NCBI RefSeq assembly: GCF_009856365.1
Contig: NZ_WMEX01000003.1
Span: forward strand, 337,735 to 401,734
Direction: 5' to 3'
DNA from: Vreelandella halophila
GTDB lineage: Bacteria > Pseudomonadota > Gammaproteobacteria > Pseudomonadales > Oleiphilaceae
DNA length: 64,000 nucleotides
Of the stretch, positions 9,354 through 18,532 are shown piece by piece. Made by a program: the position numbers and the translations under genes. The notes below the pieces were generated by a model. That model worked only from the letters and a program-made list of their open reading frames with translations, was not told the DNA's origin and searched no databases. The first letter of the stretch is position 1; each line of letters opens with the position of its first letter.

Positions 9354-9384
9354 GGCATCCTCCGCCCGGAGGGTGCCATTTTTT
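9354..9384 (+). terminator. Rho-independent terminator of ectC
   Basis: Stem GGCATCCTCC (9354-9363), loop GCCC, stem GGAGGGTGCC (9368-9377), then A and six T residues (9379-9384), starting nine bases after the ectC stop. All ten positions pair, one as G-U. Confidence 0.9.
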
Positions 9385-9442
9385 GCAAAAATTGACTCCT
9401 TGAACTTTAATCAGAGCGTCCAATCCACCAGCAAGGACAGCT

Positions 9443-12007
9443 TTGATCATGCCCAATGGGCAATATGAAGTTCCCAGCGGCATAGCCAGCCTGCCATTTG
9501 TAAAGAAGCCGCTTCTTCCCATACTGCTCCTGACTGCAGTCATGGCCGCTTCCACCCTTGTCCACAATGCGGAGTATTCGCCCTTTCTCCAGCAGCACAG
9601 CGCCGAGAACGGGCGCACCGCACCACTTGACCTGACCTACCGGGAAGGCTCCATTGCGGAACTCCACCAGGAAGGCTGGCTGCGCTCTGACAGCGGATGG
9701 CGTCCCACCACACCTTCCTATTCCGCGCTCGGTTTTACCGCTCAGCCGGTCACCTTCCGGCTGAAGCTGAGTAACGCGTCCCGGCGGCCACTACAGCGGT
9801 GGGTGTCCGTGCCAGCCCCCTACATTGATCGGATCCGCGCAGCCAGGCTGAACAAACATTCGGGCCCGCTGATGCCCATGCGAACCCAGGGCAGCCTGCA
9901 GCCGTTTTCCAGCCGCCTGATTCCCCTACCCTCCTTCCATTGGCCGGTCACGATACCCGCCAGCGCCACCATCACGCTGTTTTTCGAGGTTTCCGATGCT
10001 GGCCCCACGGTCTTCCCGGTATCGGTTCACGGGGATGATGGTCTGGTCCACAGCAGCGTTAAGCGGGCAACCATCAACGGCATCCTTCTTGGGCTTTCCC
10101 TGTTCCTGCTGGCCATCAATCTTTTCCTGACCCTGCGGTTCCGCACAGTCATGCTGGCCTGGCTGACGGTTCTCACGGTTTCCGTCATCCACATCCAGCT
10201 GGTTCTCAATGGTTTCGGAGCATGGCTTTTCTGGCGGGGGATGCCAGCGCTCGACGCGGTCATCACCACGTCCATGCTGACCACCCTGATCGCATTCGCT
10301 CAACACACCCTGATTGCCCTGCAGCCACCGCGCCTATACAGGCATCTGCTTAACGGCCTGTCCCTTGCAGCTCTCACACTCATTCTTGTCGAGTTCACCG
10401 GAGCAGAACTTCCGATACAGGCAGTTACCATTATGCTGGGCATTCTGGGGTGCGTACTCTCCCTGTTCATTGCCGCCAGCCGTTTCCGGCACTCGCTCTA
10501 CGCACGGTATTTCACGGCAGCGGTACTGATCCTGACAGCCGGCCTCATCACCAGCACTCTGCGTACCGTGGGCGCGGTGCCCGTCAACGTGTTCTCGGAT
10601 TCAGCCTTCTCACTGGGTACCATTCTCTCAGCCGTCGTTCTTGTCGCCGCCGCCGTCCACTTCTTCTGGCGCGAGCAACGGCTGAGGCGGATCGCCGCCA
10701 GCGAAAGGGTCACAGAGCAGGAGCGCCGCCTTGCTGTTCAGAACCAACTGGAAGACAGCCTCCGGAAACACAAGGTAACCGGAAGACCCAACCGCTCCGC
10801 TCTGGAAGCCAGCCTGGCCAATCAGACATCGGGAGAACTCCAGATTGTGGTTCTCCGGCTCAACCGATTTCACGAGATTGAACACGTGGTTGGTCACCAG
10901 GTTGCAGAAAGGTTCGTGCGGGATTATCTGACGAGCCTTGAAAACCATCTCAGGCAGATGGGACCGGATACCGTCCGCTACATCGACAGCGCTCCTGTCG
11001 TCTCAATCGAAACAATGGATGCAGCGTTCGTTCTAACCCGGAGGATCGACAGGGAGGATCCACTCTGGCAGCAGCTCATCGACTTTGCGGCACCGGATTG
11101 CCGCTATCAGGGATACACCCTGAACTGGCGATGCTCCATTGGGGTCGCCAGCCTGCCCGATCATGGCGACAGCATCCAGGAGGTTCTGTCCGCAGCCGGC
11201 TATGCCAGTCTCCAGCAGGAGCCGATCAATTTCTACGACAACGCGATTCATGAACACCAGAAACACCAGCAACTGTTGATGCTGGATCTGGAAGATGCTT
11301 TCCGCTCAGATCAGATCCAGCTTGCCTACCAGCCGAAGGTAGACATCGGTACCGGGCAGCCCGAATCCGTGGAAGCCCTGGTGCGCTGGTACCACCCGGA
11401 GTTCCAGATGATCCCACCGGGTGACTGGATTCCGCTGGTCGAGGAACTCGGCAGCATAACCCGTGTGACCCGCTGGGTATTGAACCGCGCGGCCAAAGAC
11501 CTGGCCCAAGTCCGGGAGCACTTCGGCCAGCAGACCCGCACAGCCATCAACATTTCCTCCAGGGATCTTTCGGTCCCGGAACTCGCGGATGATCTGGAAA
11601 GGATTGTCCGGCATCAGGGCTGCACACCGGATGATTTCATCCTCGAAGTCACCGAGACGAGTGTCATCCGGGATCTGGCGCTCACCACTGATCGCCTGGG
11701 GCAGCTCCGACACTGTGGTTTCGGTATTGCGCTGGATGACTTCGGTACCGGAACCTCATCATTGTCCGCCCTGACTGAATTTCCACTCGACGAGGTGAAG
11801 ATCGACCGCAGTTTCCTGACGAGGATACTCTGGGATCAGCAGCGCCAGAAAGTATTCCGGGCCACGGTCGAACTGGCCCAGTCGCTGAACCTGCGTACGG
11901 TTATTGAAGGTGTGGAGGATGAGCAGACGGTCCAGTGGCTCGAACAGTTCAGCGGGCTCAAGGGCCAGGGCTACTTCTGGGGATACCCAACCGTGCCGGA
12001 ATCCTAG
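9443..12007 (+). CDS. Membrane c-di-GMP phosphodiesterase (7TM sensor, degenerate GGDEF, EAL)
   Basis: 854 residues. One N-terminal hydrophobic anchor, a beta-rich periplasmic region (about residues 50-210), about seven membrane helices (about 210-430) resembling the 7TMR-DISM arrangement, a GGDEF-like region (about 440-590) with no GGDEF loop left, then an EAL domain. EAL residues are all present: VEALVRW, INISSRDL, LEVTETSV, ALDDFGTG, EVKIDRSFL, VIEGVED and the Gln of LKGQGYFWGYP. It should therefore hydrolyse c-di-GMP to pGpG in response to an unknown outer signal. TTG at 9443 is ideally spaced from AAGGA; ATG at 9449 is the alternative. The 3' end overlaps the convergent GntR gene by four bases. 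Confidence 0.88.
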   Translation: MIMPNGQYEVPSGIASLPFVKKPLLPILLLTAVMAASTLVHNAEYSPFLQQHSAENGRTAPLDLTYREGSIAELHQEGWLRSDSGWRPTTPSYSALGFTAQPVTFRLKLSNASRRPLQRWVSVPAPYIDRIRAARLNKHSGPLMPMRTQGSLQPFSSRLIPLPSFHWPVTIPASATITLFFEVSDAGPTVFPVSVHGDDGLVHSSVKRATINGILLGLSLFLLAINLFLTLRFRTVMLAWLTVLTVSVIHIQLVLNGFGAWLFWRGMPALDAVITTSMLTTLIAFAQHTLIALQPPRLYRHLLNGLSLAALTLILVEFTGAELPIQAVTIMLGILGCVLSLFIAASRFRHSLYARYFTAAVLILTAGLITSTLRTVGAVPVNVFSDSAFSLGTILSAVVLVAAAVHFFWREQRLRRIAASERVTEQERRLAVQNQLEDSLRKHKVTGRPNRSALEASLANQTSGELQIVVLRLNRFHEIEHVVGHQVAERFVRDYLTSLENHLRQMGPDTVRYIDSAPVVSIETMDAAFVLTRRIDREDPLWQQLIDFAAPDCRYQGYTLNWRCSIGVASLPDHGDSIQEVLSAAGYASLQQEPINFYDNAIHEHQKHQQLLMLDLEDAFRSDQIQLAYQPKVDIGTGQPESVEALVRWYHPEFQMIPPGDWIPLVEELGSITRVTRWVLNRAAKDLAQVREHFGQQTRTAINISSRDLSVPELADDLERIVRHQGCTPDDFILEVTETSVIRDLALTTDRLGQLRHCGFGIALDDFGTGTSSLSALTEFPLDEVKIDRSFLTRILWDQQRQKVFRATVELAQSLNLRTVIEGVEDEQTVQWLEQFSGLKGQGYFWGYPTVPES

Positions 12008-12669
12008 GCGGCCTGCCTCTTGGCCAGCGCCCTTAACACCACCTGACACTGATTCTCCCCATAGGTTTTCAGGCACTGCGCAGCCCGTGCCGCATCCCTG
12101 GCCAACACCGCCTCGATGGTTTCACGCATGCACTCCACGGACTGTGTCAGTTCCGTGGTTTCCTCACGCAGTGCCATGAATGAGTAACGCTGCAGCAGTG
12201 GCATCAGATCCTCGATGGCATCCGTCAGGTACCGGTTGGTGGTCAGTTTCAGTCCTTCCCGGGCGAGGTCGAACGCCAGTTCATGCACCCGCTCCCGATC
12301 CTGCTCTTCCGCCTGTGCCTCAAATTCCCTGCTGATCGCCAGGAAGGGCTCAAGCTGGCCGGTCTGCCAATTGTGGGCCACGTCGCTGGCCAGACGCCCC
12401 AGAAGCAGAAAAAGGAAGTCGTAGAGATCACGCACATCCGCCTCGCCCACATCGCACACCCGGGCACCACGGCGTGGCTGGATCTCCACCAGATGCCAGC
12501 CCTGGAGAAGCCGGAACGCTTCACGCAGGGAATTAGTGCTGACCTCCAGCTCCCGCGCCAGTTCACTCTCGGGTAAGCGCTCCAATGGCTGGCGCTGCCC
12601 CCGGATGATCTCCAGTGAAAGGTGATGGGCGATGCGCTCACTGAGACTGAGTTGTTGCGGTAGGGCCAT
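12004..12669 (-). CDS. GntR-family regulator with FCD ligand domain, divergent from alkB
   Basis: 221 residues. A winged helix (about 5-75, with PESELARELEVSTNSLREAFRLLQGWHLVEIQPRRGARV) is followed by an all-helical FCD domain (about 90-210), the FadR/VanR subfamily that binds acids or acyl compounds. It is transcribed divergently from alkB across 150 bases that contain a perfect match to the family operator pattern (see 12731-12751). I infer that it represses alkB until an alkane-derived metabolite releases it; GntR genes beside alkB are known from hydrocarbon degraders such as Alcanivorax. A -10 TAGAAT lies 33 bases upstream. Confidence 0.85.
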   Translation of the reverse strand: MALPQQLSLSERIAHHLSLEIIRGQRQPLERLPESELARELEVSTNSLREAFRLLQGWHLVEIQPRRGARVCDVGEADVRDLYDFLFLLLGRLASDVAHNWQTGQLEPFLAISREFEAQAEEQDRERVHELAFDLAREGLKLTTNRYLTDAIEDLMPLLQRYSFMALREETTELTQSVECMRETIEAVLARDAARAAQCLKTYGENQCQVVLRALAKRQAA

Positions 12670-12700
12670 ACTCGGATCGTCCTCTGGTGCTGTGCTGACG

Positions 12701-12706
12701 ATTCTA
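12701..12706 (-). promoter_or_regulatory. Candidate -10 element of the GntR gene
   Basis: TAGAAT on the minus strand, 5/6 match to TATAAT, 31 bases before the ATG. Its -35 region (around 12724-12729, TTTTGG) is weak and directly next to the operator at 12731, so autoregulation is plausible. Confidence 0.4.
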
Positions 12707-12730
12707 CATCAATCCGCCCCCACCCAAAAC

Positions 12731-12751
12731 ATGAGTTGTTTGACAATTCAT
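12731..12751. promoter_or_regulatory. GntR/FadR-type operator over the alkB promoter
   Basis: A 21-base near-palindrome (arms ATGAGTTGT and ACAATTCAT, one mismatch). Its core TTGTTTGACAA at 12736-12746 fits exactly the TNGTNNNACNA consensus of FadR-subfamily GntR regulators. It contains the alkB -35 hexamer. Confidence 0.7.
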
Positions 12752-12769
12752 GAGATCAAGGATTAGCCT
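12740..12769 (+). promoter_or_regulatory. alkB promoter
   Basis: Perfect -35 TTGACA (12740-12745) and a -10 candidate TAGCCT (12764-12769) with an 18-base spacer. The -35 lies inside the operator palindrome, so regulator binding would exclude RNA polymerase. Confidence 0.55.
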
Positions 12770-12819
12770 GAATCCACAATCACACAAACCGCTTACAATA
12801 ATGACAGGAGGATGCCCCG

Positions 12820-13962
12820 ATGCTTTCCCGAGTCCCCCCGCACGTCATGGTGCGCATCAAGCGCTACGCCTACCTGCTGGTACTGGTAGTACCCGCGATC
12901 GCGGCATGGGTCACCTGGCAGTTGACCCAGGGTGGAAACACGCTTTTCTGGGCCTGGTTCCCGGCGCTCTTCATCTTCGGGTTCATTCCCATACTCGATT
13001 ACATCATTGGCAAGGATCCGGCCAACCCCGACGAGGAGGTTGAGGTTCCGGACATGACGAAGGACTGGTATTACCGGGCTCTCACCCTGGTCTGCGTGCC
13101 CATACATCTGGCCGTTGTCATCTATGCCGGCTGGGCATTTGCGACGGTGGAGATGGGGCTGGCCGCCCAGATTGGCTGGTTGGTATCAATCGGGGTGGTC
13201 GGTGGCATCATGGCCATCAACATCGGCCATGAACTGATCCACAAGGATACGAAGCTGGAGACATGGACCGGCGGGCTTGCCCTTGCCAGCGTGACCTATG
13301 CGGGTTTCAAGGTGGAACACATCATGGGTCACCATGTGCACGTATCCACCCCCGACGACGCCAGCTCCTCGCGCTACAACCAGGGCGTCTACGCCTTCCT
13401 GCTGCAGGCCTTCCCGCGCAACTTCATGAATGCCTGGAGGCTTGAGGCCAAGAAACTGCGCCGCAAGGGCAGGACCCCCTGGGGGCCGGCCAATGAGCTG
13501 ATCTGGTGGTATGCGATTTCAGCCCTGTTCGCGGTCGCGTTCACGGTGGCCCTGGGCTGGGCCGGGCTGGTGTTCTTCCTGGCGCAGAGCTTCTTCGCCG
13601 CCGCCACACTTGAGGTAATCAACTACATCGAACACTACGGGCTGCATCGCCGGGTTCAGGAGAACGGCCGTTTTGAGCGGGTCACACCGGCTCACAGCTG
13701 GAACAGCAACTACCTGCTGACCAACCTCTTCCTGTTCCACCTGCAGCGCCACTCGGATCACCACGCTTTTCCCCGCCGGCGCTACCAGGTGCTGCGCCAC
13801 TACGATGAGAGCCCACAGCTGCCGGGCGGTTATGCAGCCATGTTCGTCCTGGCGCTGGTGCCACCGCTGTGGAAGAAGGTAATGAACCCGCGGGTGGAGG
13901 CCTACTACGAGGGCGAGCTGGATCAGCTGTTCCGGGAACAGAAGCCCTACAGCAAGGCCTGA
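12820..13962 (+). CDS. alkB: Alkane 1-monooxygenase AlkB
   Basis: 380 residues; integral membrane di-iron enzyme that oxidises the terminal methyl of n-alkanes to 1-alkanols with O2 and electrons from rubredoxin. All signature His boxes are present: HELIHK (His137, His141), EHIMGHHVHV (His167, His171, His172), the NYIEHYGLHR motif and LQRHSDHHA. About six membrane helices. The start at 12820 is set by CAGGAGG seven bases upstream; in the first residues no extra domain is seen, and no fused rubredoxin follows. Rubredoxin and its reductase are not in the window. Control by the divergent GntR regulator is inferred from the operator on its promoter. Six bases separate its stop from that of the convergent amidase. 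Confidence 0.96.
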   Translation: MLSRVPPHVMVRIKRYAYLLVLVVPAIAAWVTWQLTQGGNTLFWAWFPALFIFGFIPILDYIIGKDPANPDEEVEVPDMTKDWYYRALTLVCVPIHLAVVIYAGWAFATVEMGLAAQIGWLVSIGVVGGIMAINIGHELIHKDTKLETWTGGLALASVTYAGFKVEHIMGHHVHVSTPDDASSSRYNQGVYAFLLQAFPRNFMNAWRLEAKKLRRKGRTPWGPANELIWWYAISALFAVAFTVALGWAGLVFFLAQSFFAAATLEVINYIEHYGLHRRVQENGRFERVTPAHSWNSNYLLTNLFLFHLQRHSDHHAFPRRRYQVLRHYDESPQLPGGYAAMFVLALVPPLWKKVMNPRVEAYYEGELDQLFREQKPYSKA

Positions 13963-13968
13963 TCCGCT

Positions 13969-15456
13969 CTACAGACGCTGCCACAGGGACTGGTAGCGTG
14001 GCCACCAGGGATGGGCGGCTTCCAGCTGGGCCGCCAGCTGGAAAAGCGTGCTTTCATCCCCGTGGGGTGCCCCGAACTGGACCCCCACCGGCAGCCCTTC
14101 ATCCGACCAGTGCAGCGGCACCGACATCGCCGGCGTACCAGTGAGATTGGCAAGCTGGGTGAAGGGCGTCCGCGCCAGGTTCTCCTGGGCCAGCTCCTCG
14201 ACCATGCCACTCTTCAGCGCCAGGCTGCCGGCGCGCAGTCCCACCAGCATCCGTGCGGCGAACTTCAGGTGCGTGGGCGTCTCAAGCTCTCCAATCCGTG
14301 CCGGTGGCTGACCGGTGGTGGGCGACAGGTAAAGATCGTAGTCGCCGAAGAACCGCCCCAGGGCCCGGGCGAAATCGTTCCAGCCACGACGGGAGCGCAC
14401 ATAGTCGACAGCCCGCATACTGCGCCCCAGGGCACCCAGCAACCGGGTCTCGATCTCAAAATCGCTGTCACTGGCCCCAGTCTGCGCCCTGGCCTCTTCC
14501 ATGATGGTCGAGACCTCGCCGAAATAGAGGGTCAGGTAGGCGCGAGCCATGGCCATGCCATCAAAATCAGGCATGGCCGGCTCCACGTGATGGCCCAGTG
14601 CCTCGAGCTGCCGCGCCGTCGCCTCTACCGCTTCCACGCAGTCATTATCCACCTGCGAACCGTAGGGTGATTCGGTGAAGAAGCCAATGCGCAGGGGCCG
14701 GGGGGAAGACCGGATGGCGTCCGCCCAGCGTTGTTCAGGAGCCGGAATCGTAAAGGGGTCACCCTTCGGATTACCCGCGATCGCATCCAGCATGGCCGCG
14801 CTGTCGCGTACGCTGCGGCTGACCACGTGATCCACGCTCGCTCCTGTCCAGGCTTCGCCCAGATAGGGGCCGGGTGAAACACGCCCGCGCGAGGGTTTGA
14901 GGCCGAACAGCCCGTTGTAGGCAGCGGGAATACGGATTGATCCGCCGCCATCGTTGGCGCCGGCCATGGGCACAATGCCAGCCGCTACAGCTGCGCCGGA
15001 GCCGCCACTGGAGCCGCCGGGTGTGCGCTTCGTATCCCAGGGGTTGCGGGTCGGGCCCCAGAGCCGGGATTCGGTGATGGCCTTGAGCCCGAGCTCAGGC
15101 GTGGCCGTGCGCCCCATCATCAGCAGACCCGCCTGGCGCCCCCGCCGGATGTATTCGGAATCCTGGTCCGGAACATACCCCAATAGCGCCCTGCTGCCCA
15201 TGGTACTGGGCATGCCCGCCATTTCCTGGGCCAGATCCTTGGCCAGGAAGGGGACACCGGCAAACGTACCCCCGGCCTCCGGCTGCTCCTGGCGGACCTT
15301 TTCAAAGCGCGGCTGGCAGATCGCGTTGAGCGCGGGGTTGATCTGTTCCGCGCGGTTGATGGCCGCATCCACTACCTCGCCCGGCCGCACCTGGCCCTCG
15401 CGGATCAGGCGCGCCAGCCCAGTGGCATCCTGCCCGGTGTATTCCTCCGGTGTCAT
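13969..15456 (-). CDS. Amidase (amidase-signature family)
   Basis: 495 residues, amidase-signature fold. The Ser-cisSer-Lys triad is visible: Lys73 in FLAKDLAQ, the first Ser of GGSSGGSGAAVAAG near 149, and Ser173 in GGGSIRIPA. Hydrolyses an amide; the family ranges from GatA to nylon-oligomer and fatty-amide hydrolases. There are no gatB/gatC neighbours, so it is not the tRNA amidotransferase subunit. ATG at 15456 is chosen for the GGAGGG just upstream. It follows the RND pump gene by 22 bases in the same direction and could be co-transcribed with it, though a functional link is uncertain. Confidence 0.88.
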   Translation of the reverse strand: MTPEEYTGQDATGLARLIREGQVRPGEVVDAAINRAEQINPALNAICQPRFEKVRQEQPEAGGTFAGVPFLAKDLAQEMAGMPSTMGSRALLGYVPDQDSEYIRRGRQAGLLMMGRTATPELGLKAITESRLWGPTRNPWDTKRTPGGSSGGSGAAVAAGIVPMAGANDGGGSIRIPAAYNGLFGLKPSRGRVSPGPYLGEAWTGASVDHVVSRSVRDSAAMLDAIAGNPKGDPFTIPAPEQRWADAIRSSPRPLRIGFFTESPYGSQVDNDCVEAVEATARQLEALGHHVEPAMPDFDGMAMARAYLTLYFGEVSTIMEEARAQTGASDSDFEIETRLLGALGRSMRAVDYVRSRRGWNDFARALGRFFGDYDLYLSPTTGQPPARIGELETPTHLKFAARMLVGLRAGSLALKSGMVEELAQENLARTPFTQLANLTGTPAMSVPLHWSDEGLPVGVQFGAPHGDESTLFQLAAQLEAAHPWWPRYQSLWQRL

Positions 15457-15478
15457 GACCGCCCTCCGTTTGTTGTTA

Positions 15479-18400
15479 TCAGCTCGCCGCCTCGGCGCGG
15501 GTCGGAGCATTATGGTCCCGGGCCAGCATGATGTAGAACCCTGGCAGCACAAAGAGTGTGAAGAAGGTCCCGAAGCCCAGGCCGGTGGCCACCGTCAGGC
15601 CAATGGCGAAACGGCTCACTGCGCCCGGCCCCGAGGCCAGCAGCAGCGGCACCATGGCCACGATCAGCGCCAGGGAGGTCATGATGATCGGGCGGAGCCG
15701 GATGGCGGAGGCTTCGATCGCCGCCTCGCGGACGCTCATGCCCCGGTCCTTCTGAAGCAGGTTGGCGAACTCCACGATCAGGATCCCGTTCTTGGCCACA
15801 ACACCGATCAGAGTGATCAGCCCCACCTGGGTGTAGATGTTCATGGTGGCCACTCCGAGCACGATGAAGATCATGGCACCGGCCACCGACAGAGGCACCG
15901 ACACCAGTATGATGAACGGATCCCGCCAGCTCTCGAACTGCGCCGCAAGCACCAGGTAGATCACCAGCAGCGACAGGAAGAAAGTCATCATGAGCGCACT
16001 GCCCTGCTGCGCCAGCTGTCGGGACTGGCCCTTGTAATCCGTACCAAAGCCCTGGGGCAGGGTCTCGCCGGCCAGATTCTCCATGTAGGCCATAACATCC
16101 CCCATGGCGGTGCCCGGCATGGGAACCCCCTGAAGTGTGATGGAATTGAGCTGATTGAACTGGGTCCGACTGGAGGGTTCCACCCGTTGCTCAAAGTCGA
16201 TCACCTGGTCCAGGGACACCAGCTGACCGGACGCGGACCGGACGTAGTAGTCGCGCAGTTTCTCCTGATCACTGCGGAAGGGTCGCGAAACCTGCGGGAT
16301 CACATCGTAGGCCCGCCCTTCCATGTTGAAGCGGTTCACGAAGCCCTCACCCAGCATGGTGGACAGTGTCTCGCCCACATCCGCCATGGACAGACCGAGG
16401 TCCGCCACGCGCTCACGGTCCACACTGATTCCCGTCACCGGGCGGTTATAGTCAATGCTCTTCTCCAGGAAGATGAAATTGCCGCTCTGGTTGGCCTCCT
16501 GCAGCATCTCATCGGCCACCTCGTTGAGCTGCTCAAAGTCGCTGCCGGTGGTCAGCACGAACTGGAACGGCAGCCCGCCGCCGGAAGCCGGCAGGGGCGG
16601 GCGCGGGAAAGTCGCCACACGCAGTCCGGTCACCCGGTCCATTTCCTCCTGGAGCATGGGCTGGACCTCGAACTGGGAGATCTCACGCTCACTGCTGGGC
16701 TTGAGCTTGAAACCGCCGAACACTTCATTGGGCGCCGTAGCCCCCATGAGCATGAAGGACTCCTCATACCCGGGCAGCGTCTCGAACCGTTCCTGCATCT
16801 CGGCGCCGTAACGTTCGAGATAATCCAGGTTCGCGGTCTGTGGCCCGGTGCCCTGATAGAAGACAATGCCCTGGTCTTCGTCCGGCGCCAGTTCGCTCTG
16901 GCTGAAGGTCACCATGAAATAGATCGCCACCAGTATGGCCACACCAAAGTAGGCGATCACAGGGAGGCTGCTGACCACGCTGGTCAGCGCCCGGCGATAG
17001 GCATTGGACAGCCTCTCGAAGAAGGACTCGGCCATGCGTTCAAAGCGCCCGGACTCCCCGGCTGGCTTGAGAACGTTGGCAGAGAGCACCGGCGACAGCG
17101 TCAGGGCCACAACACCGGAAATGACCACGGTTGCCGCCAGCGCGAAGGCGAATTCCGTGAAAAGCGCCCCCACAAGACCGCCCATGAAGCCGATGGGGGC
17201 GAACACCGCCACCAGCGTGGTGGTCATCGCGATGATGGGCACCGCCATTTCCCTGGCGCCGTTGATGGCGGCATCAAAACGCTTCTCGCCCCGCTCAACG
17301 TGGCGGTGCACGTTCTCCACCATGATGATGGCGTCATCCACCACCAACCCGATGGCCAGCACCATTGCCAGCAGGGTCAGGAGGTTCACGGAAAAGCCCA
17401 TCAGCAGCATCAGGAAAGCGCCCCCGATCATGGACAGGGGCACGGCCACGGAAGGCACAACGGCGGCACGGATACTGCCCAGGCAGAGGAAGATCACCAC
17501 CAGGACAATGATCAGCGCCTCAACCAGGGTGTAGATCACTTCGTTGATGGAATCCTCGATGAACTCCGAGGCATCGTAGGGCAGGTCAACGTTCAGCCCC
17601 GAGGGCAACTGGGATTCGATGCCGGGCAGCTCACTGCGCACCCTGTCCGCCACATCGAGCGGATTGGCGCCCGGCGCCAGCTCGATCGCCAGGTACGTCG
17701 CGGGGCTGCCCGCATAATAGGAAATCTGGTCGTTGTTCTCCGCGCCCAGTGCCACATCCGCGATGTCCTCGAGCCGGATCAGGGTGCCATCCACCTCCCG
17801 GACCACCAGCCTGCGGAACTGTTCCGGATCCGCGATGTCGGTATCCGCATCCAGGCCCACGCGGATCAGGTCACTTTCGATGGACCCTACTGCCGCCTGG
17901 TAGTTGTTGGCCCGCAGTACATCGACCACTTCACGGGGCGTGATATCAAGACTGGCGAGCCGGGTGGGATCCAGCCATACGCGCATGGCATAGGTGCGCC
18001 CGAAAAGGTCAGCCTTGCCCACACCGCTCAGCGCCTGCAGCTGGGGCTGCACGACACGTGTCAGGTAATCGGTGATCTGCGACACCGGCAGCGACTCGCT
18101 GTGGAAGGCGATGTACATCAGTGCCGTGGAATCGCCCGTTTCCGATTCAATCACCGGATCCCGGGAGGCCTCAGGCAGTTCGTTGCGCTGGCTGGCCACT
18201 TTCGCCTGGATCTCGGAGAGCGCGTCATTGGCGTCGTAGTTGAGGTCCATCTTGGCTTGAATGATGGAACTGCCCTGGCGGCTGGTCGCCGTCAGGTAAT
18301 CAATGCCATCCGCCTCGGCAATGGCCTGCTGCAGCGGCGTCGTGACGAAGCCCTGCACCAGCTGCGAGCTGGCGCCGGGATAGGCGGTGGTCACGGTGAC

Positions 18401-18532
18401 CGTAGTGCTTTCGAGCTCCGGATACTGCCGGATCTCCATTTCCATGGCCGAACGCACGCCCAGCAACAGGATCAGCAGGCTGACCACCGTCGCCAGTACC
18501 GGCCGGTGGACGAAGATATCGGTGAATCGCAT
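15479..18532 (-). CDS. RND-family multidrug efflux pump, inner-membrane subunit
   Basis: 1017 residues with the hydrophobe/amphiphile exporter (HAE1) architecture: an N-terminal membrane helix, two large periplasmic loops, and two groups of membrane helices. The proton-relay pair sits in GLVVDDAIIMVENVHRHVE, equivalent to AcrB Asp407-Asp408. Closest in style to MexF/VexH-type single-pump systems. Its ATG shares one base with the stop of the adaptor gene, so the two are translationally coupled. No TolC-like outer-membrane gene is adjacent, so the pump must borrow a channel. Substrates are unknown: solvents, fatty acids and drugs are all possible. Confidence 0.92.
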   Translation of the reverse strand: MRFTDIFVHRPVLATVVSLLILLLGVRSAMEMEIRQYPELESTTVTVTTAYPGASSQLVQGFVTTPLQQAIAEADGIDYLTATSRQGSSIIQAKMDLNYDANDALSEIQAKVASQRNELPEASRDPVIESETGDSTALMYIAFHSESLPVSQITDYLTRVVQPQLQALSGVGKADLFGRTYAMRVWLDPTRLASLDITPREVVDVLRANNYQAAVGSIESDLIRVGLDADTDIADPEQFRRLVVREVDGTLIRLEDIADVALGAENNDQISYYAGSPATYLAIELAPGANPLDVADRVRSELPGIESQLPSGLNVDLPYDASEFIEDSINEVIYTLVEALIIVLVVIFLCLGSIRAAVVPSVAVPLSMIGGAFLMLLMGFSVNLLTLLAMVLAIGLVVDDAIIMVENVHRHVERGEKRFDAAINGAREMAVPIIAMTTTLVAVFAPIGFMGGLVGALFTEFAFALAATVVISGVVALTLSPVLSANVLKPAGESGRFERMAESFFERLSNAYRRALTSVVSSLPVIAYFGVAILVAIYFMVTFSQSELAPDEDQGIVFYQGTGPQTANLDYLERYGAEMQERFETLPGYEESFMLMGATAPNEVFGGFKLKPSSEREISQFEVQPMLQEEMDRVTGLRVATFPRPPLPASGGGLPFQFVLTTGSDFEQLNEVADEMLQEANQSGNFIFLEKSIDYNRPVTGISVDRERVADLGLSMADVGETLSTMLGEGFVNRFNMEGRAYDVIPQVSRPFRSDQEKLRDYYVRSASGQLVSLDQVIDFEQRVEPSSRTQFNQLNSITLQGVPMPGTAMGDVMAYMENLAGETLPQGFGTDYKGQSRQLAQQGSALMMTFFLSLLVIYLVLAAQFESWRDPFIILVSVPLSVAGAMIFIVLGVATMNIYTQVGLITLIGVVAKNGILIVEFANLLQKDRGMSVREAAIEASAIRLRPIIMTSLALIVAMVPLLLASGPGAVSRFAIGLTVATGLGFGTFFTLFVLPGFYIMLARDHNAPTRAEAAS

